From assembly GCF_021789315.1 (NCBI RefSeq), contig NZ_CP084561.1, forward strand, positions 2,170,001 through 2,234,000: a stretch of 64,000 nt of DNA. The letters run 5' to 3'. Both the position numbers and the translations under genes were made by a program. The notes under the pieces are model-generated. The model had not been told where the DNA came from. It saw only the letters and a program-made list of their open reading frames with translations, and made no database searches. Of the stretch, positions 53,280 to 60,604 are shown piece by piece. The stretch is from Arthrobacter sp. FW305-BF8 (GTDB taxonomy: Bacteria > Actinomycetota > Actinomycetes > Actinomycetales > Micrococcaceae). Position 1 is the first letter of the stretch. Each line of letters opens with the position of its first letter.

Positions 53280-53554
53280 GGTTTCTGTCCTTCCCCATCA
53301 TCCCAAGGATGTTCGCTGTCCATTTCGCGCATGGTCACGGCCAGGAGGCTCGCTTGCAGGGGTGGAAGGTCTGCGAGTTCATGGAGATAGGCATCCAGGG
53401 TGACCTCGTCCGCGTCACCACCCACACTGTAGAACCACGTCCATATCCTGGCCAAGCCAGTGTTGGCGTCATGGAACCAGTCGGCAGCAGCCCGGCGCTG
53501 TTCCGAAGCCCCGCTCGGCATTGCGTCCGCGGCGTTGCCAGGCCCAATGGTCAT
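53276..53554 (-). CDS. Small GAF-ANTAR partner protein 3
   Basis: A 92-residue relative of partner proteins 1 and 2: NTGLARIWTWFYSVGGDADE, then YLHELADLPPLQASLLAVTM. It lacks the VGFD start and the last 10-15 residues. Its start overlaps the stop of regulator 3 and its stop overlaps the start of regulator 4 (ATGA at both ends), so translation of all three is coupled. Confidence 0.78.
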   Translation of the reverse strand: MTIGPGNAADAMPSGASEQRRAAADWFHDANTGLARIWTWFYSVGGDADEVTLDAYLHELADLPPLQASLLAVTMREMDSEHPWDDGEGQKP

Positions 53555-54252
53555 GACTGGTCCTCCTTCACTGATGCTGAGGAACCGGGGTCGCGGCGGT
53601 CAGTTCCGTGGAGTAGGTCGGTGGCGATCTCATGAAGACGTCGGTTGCTGTCCCAGGCTGCCAGCTGCAGGAGCTCCATGGCGCGGTCGCGTCCGCGGTG
53701 GTTTTGCAGCATGATCAAGGACACGGCAGCATCCGCCACTGCCCGCGACTGCAGCGCCGAGCGCAGATGCTCCGGATACGGTTCCGGGAAGAGGAGCCGC
53801 AGCGCCAGCCTGAGCGTCTTGGAGATTCTCACCGAATGTTCCTGCACGGTCCTGACCGTGGCCACATCCAAAGCGCTCGGTCCAGGTGCATAACAGTTCA
53901 AAGCGGTGCGGGACGAGCCGCCAGCCTCGATCGGAACAGCCAGGACTGACCGGATACCTTCGCCGGCGATCGGATGGGCATACCGCTCCCACCGCTCGTC
54001 AACGGTCAGGCACGGGCCATCATCGAAGGCGAACTGCTTTTCATCCAGTCGCAGCGCCGCATCAGTGCTGCTGGCCACGGTGGCCGGAGCAGAATCCCGC
54101 TCAACGGTGATCGCACACAGCATCGGCTCTGTCCCGCCCAGAAGCAACGCCGTAATAGGCGCCACGCCAAGCAGAAAACCGGTGAAGCCCGGACTTTCGA
54201 GCAGAAGATCCTGCCACTGCTCCAACGCCGGAAACGCGTCGTCCCTGGCCAT
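53551..54252 (-). CDS. GAF-ANTAR transcription antitermination regulator 3
   Basis: A 233-residue protein. The GAF-like domain is shorter than in regulators 1 and 4 (FAFDDGPCLTVDERWERYAH, GIRSVLAVPIEAGGSSRTAL), and the ANTAR domain follows (HLRSALQSRAVADAAVSLIM, LQNHRGRDRAMELLQLAAWD). The start at 54252 (MARDDAFPALEQWQ) follows GAGGCCTG. The 38-bp repeat copy 7 lies 205 bases upstream. A degenerate duplicate of the gene is at 46105-46635. Confidence 0.88.
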   Translation of the reverse strand: MARDDAFPALEQWQDLLLESPGFTGFLLGVAPITALLLGGTEPMLCAITVERDSAPATVASSTDAALRLDEKQFAFDDGPCLTVDERWERYAHPIAGEGIRSVLAVPIEAGGSSRTALNCYAPGPSALDVATVRTVQEHSVRISKTLRLALRLLFPEPYPEHLRSALQSRAVADAAVSLIMLQNHRGRDRAMELLQLAAWDSNRRLHEIATDLLHGTDRRDPGSSASVKEDQS

Positions 54253-54556
54253 CAGGCCTCGATCCTGGTGAACACCAAGGACCATGGCAGCAATCCCGGG
54301 CTGGCGGCCGTGCCCTCTTGGACGTGCATGGCCCCATTACTCAATCCCGGAACAAAACATCTACCCGAAATCTCCTACTACCGACACTACGCCTGCCCAT
54401 GCTCTTTGGACACGAACTTCTGCGGTCCAAACGGTCTGTCGCCGCTGCTTTCCACTGCTTTTGGAACGCCGATAACTGACTTTTCGTCAAGCTGAAGGGG
54501 TGCGGGGCGAAGTCCGGGTAAGCCCGAGCATGTGGGCGGAGGGTGTTGCAGGCTTT
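54253..54556. other. Gap upstream of regulator 3
   Basis: No gene. It holds a block also found at 46650-46740 (AAACGGTCTGTCGCC, CCACTGCTTTTGG) and repeat copy 7. Confidence 0.5.
54458..54495 (+). repeat. Copy 7 of the 38-bp dispersed repeat
   Basis: CTTTTGGAACGCCGATAACT then GACTTTTCGTCAAGCTGA. Confidence 0.78.
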
Positions 54557-54814
54557 CTAGATCAGGTCGGGCGCACTTGAAAGAATGTAGTCGGCTGCAG
54601 CCGGCCCAGTCATTGAGAGGGTGTTCTTTCTAGGGATGATGCCCCTGGCGCGCAGCCCCGCCCACAGGGCATCGGCCGATTCAGGAGGACACCCTTTGAG
54701 CGCGCACCAGCTGGTGTAGAGGCCGAAAAGCTGTTCTTCGCCCAGTCCCTTCTCACTGCCTGGGTCAGCCGTCGTTGCTTCTCGCAGGAAGTCCGCAAAA
54801 TGGGTTGTCGTCAC
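54557..54814 (-). CDS. Small helical protein, YTSW family (paralogue of 40745-41002)
   Basis: An 85-residue protein from a GTG at 54814 (VTTTHFADFLREATTADPGS) with AGGGAAAG upstream. It matches the 40745 gene in length, start (ATSHFQQFL), centre (FGLYTSWCALKG) and end (GPAAADYILSSAPD). The longer frame to 55060 adds a lipoprotein-like leader that the paralogue lacks, so the short form is preferred. Function unknown. Confidence 0.68.
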   Translation of the reverse strand: MTTTHFADFLREATTADPGSEKGLGEEQLFGLYTSWCALKGCPPESADALWAGLRARGIIPRKNTLSMTGPAAADYILSSAPDLI

Positions 54815-54817
54815 GCC

Positions 54818-55021
54818 AAAGCTTTCCCTAATCATGTTCGCCACCGAGGCCCAGGTTCCCGGCAGCAGTGCCTGGTACTGCTGACCTGAAGTTATCTGCA
54901 CAGCGTTCTTCTTGTCCAGTGACTCGCATCCGGCGAGAGCCAAGCAAAAGGCCGAACCGCCGACCGTCGAGAGCGCAGCTGAACTGGCTGTCGGCCACCT
55001 TGATGCAGGAATCTCTCTCAT
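54818..55021 (-). other. Lipoprotein leader in frame with the YTSW gene
   Basis: The frame from the ATG at 55021 reads SAALSTVGGSAFCLALAGCE, a convincing lipobox (LAGC), then SLDKKNAVQITSGQQYQALL and runs into the YTSW protein without a stop. This may be the 5' end of a lost lipoprotein gene fused by deletion, or a real secreted form. Confidence 0.4.
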
Positions 55022-55077
55022 GCAGTGGGAGGCAGGATCGAACGATTGTGATTTTGTCATGCGTGGGCGGCTGAGGG

Positions 55078-55329
55078 TTATCGAGGCTTGTAGACGTCTG
55101 AGCGGTGTTCGACGCGGTGGACGTAGAGAATGTGGGCTTCAAGGTCGAGGGTAAAAAGGACCCTGTAGTCGCCGCGCCTGGCGGTCCGCAGTCCAAGGAG
55201 TTCGTTCGTGAGGGGCTTGCTCAACTTGTACGGGTTCTCTGACAGGACGCCGGTGATGAACTCTACGATTTGGTGTTCACCTTTCAGTCCTGCCGCAGAT
55301 CCTGACATGGTTCCCCGCTGTGGACCCAT
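55078..55329 (-). pseudogene. RelE-type toxin, N-terminus lost
   Basis: The last 60 residues follow RelE/ParE toxins: IVEFITGVLSENPYKLSKPL, ELLGLRTARRGDYRVLFTLD and VHRVEHRSDVYKPR. The N-terminal helix hairpin (normally about 25 residues with a conserved AxRxL stretch) is replaced by MGPQRGTMSGSAAGLKGEHQ. No antitoxin gene is next to it. Probably inactive. Confidence 0.75.
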
Positions 55330-55435
55330 CAGTATTCAGCAGGGAAGACATGCCGGTCTTCCTCAGGAGGGCGGGAGGTGAGCCGGGAAGTCTGGTCGGC
55401 ATGTTCTTTGTCGACCCAGTGTTTAGGACACCTTC

Positions 55436-56776
55436 ATGAGTAAAGACTCGTCTGCTCCTCCACGTTCCTCCGTTTTGGGACGGGGAAGCTACCGCGAAGT
55501 GCTGCGCATCGGTGAAATCCTGCGCAAGGAAACCGTGGGCGGTATCCTGCTCGTCGCGGCAGCGGTCATTGCGCTGATCTGGGCGAATTCCCCAATTGCG
55601 GAGAACTACTTTGCGTTGCGCGACTTTCGTATCGGGTACGGGCCGTGGCATCTGGAACTCAGTCTGGGCGCGTGGGCTGCCGACGGATTGCTGGCGATCT
55701 TTTTCTTCCTGGTGGGGCTGGAACTTAAGCGTGAGTTTGTCGCCGGAGACCTTCGCCAGTTCAGCAAGTCCGTGGTGCCCATCGCAGCGGCGATCGGCGG
55801 CGTGGCAGTCCCCGCAGTTATCTATGCATTGATCAACCTCACCAGCCCTGAGACCCTGCGGGGCTGGGCCATCCCCACGGCGACGGATATCGCCTTCGCG
55901 GTGGCTGTGTTGGCGATCATCGGGTCGCACCTGCCCAGTGCGCTGCGGATCTTCCTGCTTACTTTGGCGGTGGTCGATGACCTTCTGGCCATCGCAATTA
56001 TCGCTGTCTTCTATTCCAGCGACATCCAGGCCGGGCCGCTGCTGCTGGCCCTCATTCCGCTGGCGCTGTATACCTTCCTGGCCCAGAAGTACCGCCGGTT
56101 CTTTGGCTCCAGGCCCGTTGCGGCGTGGGTGATCCTTCTTCCCCTGGGAGTGATCACCTGGGCTTTGGTGCATGCCTCCGGTATCCATGCCACCATCGCC
56201 GGTGTGCTGCTGGGGTTCGCCATCCCCGTGATCCGGTCACAGGCCAGCGGCGGCCCCGCTGCAGGTCCTGGCCTCGCCGAGATCTTCGAACACCGGTTCC
56301 GGCCGATTTCCGCCGGCATCGCAGTGCCGGTCTTTGCCTTCTTTTCCGCCGGTGTCGCCGTGGGAGGGTGGGACGGTCTGATCGCCGCCGTGACTGACCC
56401 TGTAGCGGTCGGTATCATCGTGGCGTTGGTGCTGGGAAAACCGGCCGGGATCCTGGGCACCACGTGGCTCCTCACCAAGGCCACCAAAGCGTCCCTGGAC
56501 CGGTCCCTGAAATGGATTGATGTGTTCGGGATGTCCCTCCTGGCCGGCATCGGCTTCACCGTTTCCCTCCTCGTGGCGGAACTGAGCTTCGGGCACGGCA
56601 GCGCCCATGACGATCACGCCAAGGTGGGAATCCTCGCCGCGTCCCTGCTGGCCGCAATCCTGGCATCGGCAGTGCTGGTCACCCGTAACCGCCAGTACCG
56701 TGCCGTGGAGGCCGAAGAAAGCATCGGCACTGACCGGGACGGGATCCCGGACGTATACCAACAGGACCGCCAGTGA
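55436..56776 (+). CDS. nhaA: Na+/H+ antiporter NhaA
   Basis: A 446-residue NhaA with 12 membrane segments; it exports Na+ (or Li+) in exchange for protons and protects against salt and alkali. The ion-binding aspartates are in ATDIAFAVAVLAI and VVDDLLAIAIIAVFY, matching D133 and D163-D164 of the E. coli protein. The end has a hydrophilic tail. TTTAGGACACC precedes the ATG. An 8-base inverted repeat (ACATGCCG at 55348, CGGCATGT at 55397) lies in the leader. It stands alone on the plus strand. Confidence 0.95.
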   Translation: MSKDSSAPPRSSVLGRGSYREVLRIGEILRKETVGGILLVAAAVIALIWANSPIAENYFALRDFRIGYGPWHLELSLGAWAADGLLAIFFFLVGLELKREFVAGDLRQFSKSVVPIAAAIGGVAVPAVIYALINLTSPETLRGWAIPTATDIAFAVAVLAIIGSHLPSALRIFLLTLAVVDDLLAIAIIAVFYSSDIQAGPLLLALIPLALYTFLAQKYRRFFGSRPVAAWVILLPLGVITWALVHASGIHATIAGVLLGFAIPVIRSQASGGPAAGPGLAEIFEHRFRPISAGIAVPVFAFFSAGVAVGGWDGLIAAVTDPVAVGIIVALVLGKPAGILGTTWLLTKATKASLDRSLKWIDVFGMSLLAGIGFTVSLLVAELSFGHGSAHDDHAKVGILAASLLAAILASAVLVTRNRQYRAVEAEESIGTDRDGIPDVYQQDRQ

Positions 56777-57146
56777 GCTGACCCGGCCAAAAACGGAGGA
56801 CCGGTTTCCGGTTTGAGCAAACAGAGGCCAAATCGCGGTGTTCCCCCATAAGGGCGAGGGTGCCCGGGGCCACCACGGGCCGCGCGACTCAGGAAATGAA
56901 CGGATAAGGCCGTGCATCAGCGGGCTAAATGGGCGCAACCCGGCCCGACTGACTAGTCACTCCGAGGACTGGCAGCACGGCCGCGAAGGGGCCGAAGACC
57001 ACGGGTCTTCCCTGGCGGGTTGCCCCGGACGTAGGCTGTGGATTGGAGAGCCGGGAAGCCTGGTCGGCCCGCGGGGCGTCGTGCCCGCGGAACGCCGTGG
57101 CAGCCGCCTCGGTCGTTGTTGCTGGACCGAGAGAACGGGCTCCACC
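56777..57146. other. Intergenic region before the ABC exporter
   Basis: No gene. The long frame opening at 56838 runs into the ABC gene but has no coding features before 57147. Confidence 0.45.
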
Positions 57147-58055
57147 ATGACATCAGCAGCAGATCCGGTCATTGACGCCACACAGCTCGTGAAGACTTTC
57201 GGCAGGACCCGGGCGCTGGACGGCCTTGATCTGCGCGTGGGTCCGGGCGAGGTCCACGGTTTTCTTGGTCCCAATGGGGCCGGCAAATCAACAACCCTCA
57301 GGGTGCTTCTCGGACTGATCCGCCCGACCTCGGGAACGGTTCGCGTGTTCGGGCTCGATCCGTGGCGGGACCCGGTCCGGACCCATTGGGACATCGCCTA
57401 TGTTCCGGGGGATGTGAGCCTCTGGCCGAACCTGTCCGGCGGGGAAGTCATCGACCTGCTCACCGGGCTGCGCGGCGGGGCCGTGGAGCGGATGCGCCGG
57501 GACCTGATCGATGAGTTTGAGTTCGATCCGCGGCTTAAGGCCCGGAGTTATTCGAAGGGCAACCGGCAGAAGGTGGCACTCATCGCGGCGTTCGCCCGCC
57601 CGGCCCGGCTCTATCTGCTCGATGAGCCCAGTGCGGGCCTGGACCCGGTGATGGATTTGGCGTTCCGCCGGCAGGTCCGACGCGTCAGCGCTGAGGGTGC
57701 CACGGTTCTGCTCTCCAGCCATATCCTCAGCGAGGTCGAGCAGCTCTGCGGCCGGGTGACGATCATCCGGTCCGGCAGGGCCGTGGAGTCGGGGACCTTG
57801 GCTGGGCTGAGGCATCTGAAGCTCACCCATTTCCGGGTCGAGGGCGCAGACGCTGAGCTGCTGGCTGCCGTGCCCGGCGTGCAGGATGTCCTGAGCGACG
57901 GGCATGCTGTTGAGTTTGAGGTGGACTCCGCTCACCTTGCCCTGGTGCTGGACGCGGTCGTGGCGGCCGGGGCCACGGGGCTGAGCGTTTCCCCGCCGTC
58001 GCTGGAGTCCCTGTTCCTGCGTCATTACAGCGCCGTCAACGGGCAGGTGCGCTGA
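57147..58055 (+). CDS. ABC transporter ATP-binding protein
   Basis: A 302-residue ATPase of the ABC-2 exporter class. Walker A is GPNGAGKSTT (near residue 46), the Q-loop region is AYVPGDVSLWPNLSGGE, the signature is SYSKGNRQKVALIAAF (a variant of LSGGQ), and Walker B is LYLLDEPSAGLDP with the H-loop in SSHILSE. The start at 57147 (MTSAADPVIDATQLVKTFGR) is chosen over the long upstream frame. Its stop overlaps the permease start (TGATG). Drug- or polyketide-type export is the usual role. Confidence 0.92.
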   Translation: MTSAADPVIDATQLVKTFGRTRALDGLDLRVGPGEVHGFLGPNGAGKSTTLRVLLGLIRPTSGTVRVFGLDPWRDPVRTHWDIAYVPGDVSLWPNLSGGEVIDLLTGLRGGAVERMRRDLIDEFEFDPRLKARSYSKGNRQKVALIAAFARPARLYLLDEPSAGLDPVMDLAFRRQVRRVSAEGATVLLSSHILSEVEQLCGRVTIIRSGRAVESGTLAGLRHLKLTHFRVEGADAELLAAVPGVQDVLSDGHAVEFEVDSAHLALVLDAVVAAGATGLSVSPPSLESLFLRHYSAVNGQVR

Positions 58056-59674
58056 TGTCCGCCATCATCGACCTGATGCTGGTCCAGGCACGCAGGGACC
58101 GGATAGTGCTGCCCGTCTGGATTCTGGGCATCGCCTTTCTGGGATTCGCAGTTGCGGGTGCGGTTGCCACGGAATTCGCGGACGAGGCTGAGCGGTCGGC
58201 GATCCTCATGGTGGCCGCGGCCAGCCCTACGTTCCGGTTCGTCCGCGGCCTGCCCGACGGATCCGGCATCGGAGCGGTGGTGTTCTTCCAGGGCTATGCC
58301 TTCACCGCAGTCCTGGCGGGACTGATGAGCACATTTCTGGTCATCAGGCATACCCGCGCCGATGAGGAGCTAGGACGCGGAGAGCTTATCGGGGCCGTGC
58401 CGATCCCGCGGGCGGCCCCACTGACAGCAACCCTCCTGCTGGGGGCAGCTGCGAACCTGGTGCTGGCTATTTGCGTGGCTGCCGGCTTGGCCGCCGCCGG
58501 GCTGCCAGGACCCGGAGCCATCACGGCCGGGGCCGCTGTCGGCGCGGCCGGGGTTTTCTTCGTCGCGGTCGCCGCCACCATCGCACAAGTCATGCCCTCA
58601 GGGCGGGCCGCCAATGGCGCGGCAGCGGCCCTGGTCGGTGCAGCGTATTTCGTTCGAGGCATCGGTGACGCGTTGGGCACGCCGACCGCCGATCTGACCA
58701 GGGTCACCAGCGGATGGGTTTCGCTGTTCTCGCCCATCGGGTGGGGCCAACGCTCCAGGCCCTTCTCTGCCGCTGACCCCGCGCCGCTGCTGGTCCTGGC
58801 CGCAGCGGCCACCGCCCTGGCCGTTGCCGTCATGGTGCTCCGAAATCGCAGGGATCTGGGCGCCAGCCTGCTGCCCGAACGTGCAGGCCCGGAGCGAGCC
58901 GGCGCGGGTGGTGCCTCCTTCCTGGGCCTGGCGTGGCGCCAACAGCAGCCCACCCTGATCGGCTGGTGCCTCTTCGCAGCCCTGCTCGATGGCATCGCCG
59001 GGAGCCTCGGGCCCGTGGTCAGTGACGTGATCGGCGGCAATGACTCACTCCGGGAGCTGATCCTTCGCCTCGTCCCGGGGACCCGGGCAGAGATCATCGA
59101 TGTGTTCACCGCTGCCCTGCTGGGCATCGCCGGTGTCCTGGCCGCTGCCGCCGGCATCCAGGCCATGCTGCGGCTCCGCACAGAGGAAGCCGAGGGCAGG
59201 GCCGAACTCCTCCTGGCCACGCCCCGCTCCCGGGCCCGGTGGCTTGGCGCGAACCTGATCCTCGCCGCGGCCTCTGCCACGGTCGTGGCCGCCGTCGCCG
59301 GGACCGCGGCCACCGCCGGCCTCACCCTCTCCGGCGTGGGCAACGGCCCGCCCGGCCTGCTGATCGGCTCCGCGTTGGCGCACGTCCCGGCCGCCGCCGT
59401 CTTCGTCGCGGCAACGGCGGTGGCCTTCGCCGCGGTGCCCAGGGTGAGTATTCCCTTGGGGTGGGCCATGTTGGCCGGCGGCCTGGTCCTGGGTCAGTTC
59501 GGTGAGCTGCTGCGCCTGCCTGCCTGGCTGCAGGATGTGAGCCCGTTCCGGCACTCCGCGGCGATGCCTGTCGAGCCGTTCGACCCCGAAGCTGCCCTGA
59601 CCATGACCACCATTGCCCTCGCCGGAGCAGGGATCGCTGCCTACCTGTTCCGGCGCCGCGACCTCACTCCGTGA
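58055..59674 (+). CDS. ABC-2 permease, polyketide/antibiotic exporter type
   Basis: A 539-residue membrane protein with about 12 segments in two similar halves (IVLPVWILGIAFLGFAVAGA at the start, LIGWCLFAALLDGIAGSLGP at the second). The loop TRADEELGRGELIGAVPIPR and its counterpart RTEEAEGRAELLLATPRSRA mark the family of exporters of polyketide antibiotics. The start overlaps the ATPase stop by one base, so they are translated as a pair. The substrate cannot be told from sequence. Confidence 0.9.
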   Translation: MSAIIDLMLVQARRDRIVLPVWILGIAFLGFAVAGAVATEFADEAERSAILMVAAASPTFRFVRGLPDGSGIGAVVFFQGYAFTAVLAGLMSTFLVIRHTRADEELGRGELIGAVPIPRAAPLTATLLLGAAANLVLAICVAAGLAAAGLPGPGAITAGAAVGAAGVFFVAVAATIAQVMPSGRAANGAAAALVGAAYFVRGIGDALGTPTADLTRVTSGWVSLFSPIGWGQRSRPFSAADPAPLLVLAAAATALAVAVMVLRNRRDLGASLLPERAGPERAGAGGASFLGLAWRQQQPTLIGWCLFAALLDGIAGSLGPVVSDVIGGNDSLRELILRLVPGTRAEIIDVFTAALLGIAGVLAAAAGIQAMLRLRTEEAEGRAELLLATPRSRARWLGANLILAAASATVVAAVAGTAATAGLTLSGVGNGPPGLLIGSALAHVPAAAVFVAATAVAFAAVPRVSIPLGWAMLAGGLVLGQFGELLRLPAWLQDVSPFRHSAAMPVEPFDPEAALTMTTIALAGAGIAAYLFRRRDLTP

Positions 59675-59778
59675 TACCGAACGCTTGGACAGGTGCTGCT
59701 CGCTGTGCGGCTGGTTCCGCAACGGGCCGACGTCGGCCCGGATGCAGGTCATCAGGGTGGAGCACTGATGGCTTGTGG

Positions 59779-60603
59779 TCATCCGTCCGTGTGGGTGTGG
59801 TCCGGCCCGGTGATTAACTGTTCGGGGTCCCACGGCGGTTCGACGGCCATGTCCACGCCGGTTCCGGACACGGACCTGGGTTCGACGCTCACACTCTCAG
59901 CAGGAGTGTGCGCCTGCCGGCTGATGCCGTCGCGGACGCTCTCGACGATGTCGTCGCCGAGCAGCGGTCCCATGTAGCTGATGCTGAGCTGCCCGTCTTT
60001 AGCTATGGTGTCGTAGTTCCCGAGGGCGTCGGACAGAATGCCCTCCCGGTCGACGGCGGCGGACACTGCGGCGGGGTCCGCCGTGGCAACGCTGAAACGC
60101 AGGTCATGGACCAGGACGGGCAAGACATAGAAGTTGTTCACGCCCAGCTGTTTCATGCCCTGTTCGGTGGCCGCGTGGACGATGGCCCGTCCGTCGTCGG
60201 GGGTTGCGGTGGCTGGCAGCGCCACAATCACTTCCGGCACCACTCGCTGGAGCACTTCGGGTTCGAGGACGTCCGGGGAGATGGACGTCAGGACTGTGCC
60301 CCGTGCCGCGGCGGCGGCGTCCAGCCGCTTGCGGATACCTGCGACGTCGCCGTCCAGTCCGGCGTGCACGGCGATGACCACACGCCGCCGGACCATGAGC
60401 CCGTCGTAGCTCACCACCGGCCGCCCGTTACCCAGGTCCTGGCCTTCCTCAGCCTGGGCGAGCACCGTATCTGCTTGGCCGGCGGCAGAAGAGGCTACAG
60501 CCGGGACCGGTGGCGCCACGGGGCCAGCCTGAACGACGCCGGTGCATCCGGCCAGGCCCAGCGCGAGCACAACGCCGGAAATCATGAGAAGCGGGTTTTT
60601 CAT
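59779..60603 (-). CDS. Lipoprotein following multicopper oxidase
   Basis: A 274-residue lipoprotein: MISGVVLALGLAGCTG gives a lipobox with the cysteine at residue 20. The mature part (VVIAVHAGLDGDVAGIRKRL, VNNFYVLPVLVHDLRFSVAT) has an alpha/beta character and no motif I recognise. The start is one base after the stop of the multicopper oxidase gene, so the two are cotranscribed. The C-terminus is histidine-bearing (DHTHTDG). A role in metal or oxidase partnership at the cell surface is possible. Confidence 0.8.
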   Translation of the reverse strand: MKNPLLMISGVVLALGLAGCTGVVQAGPVAPPVPAVASSAAGQADTVLAQAEEGQDLGNGRPVVSYDGLMVRRRVVIAVHAGLDGDVAGIRKRLDAAAAARGTVLTSISPDVLEPEVLQRVVPEVIVALPATATPDDGRAIVHAATEQGMKQLGVNNFYVLPVLVHDLRFSVATADPAAVSAAVDREGILSDALGNYDTIAKDGQLSISYMGPLLGDDIVESVRDGISRQAHTPAESVSVEPRSVSGTGVDMAVEPPWDPEQLITGPDHTHTDG

Positions 60604-60604
60604 G

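Noticed and set aside
4610..54495. 38-bp repeat read as a promoter
   Set aside because: TTGAC in the reverse orientation could be a -35 box, but no -10 hexamer lies at the right distance and several copies precede no gene.
58294..59469. Minus-strand frame of 391 codons
   Set aside because: Antisense to the ABC permease; alanine/proline/arginine-rich with no domain.
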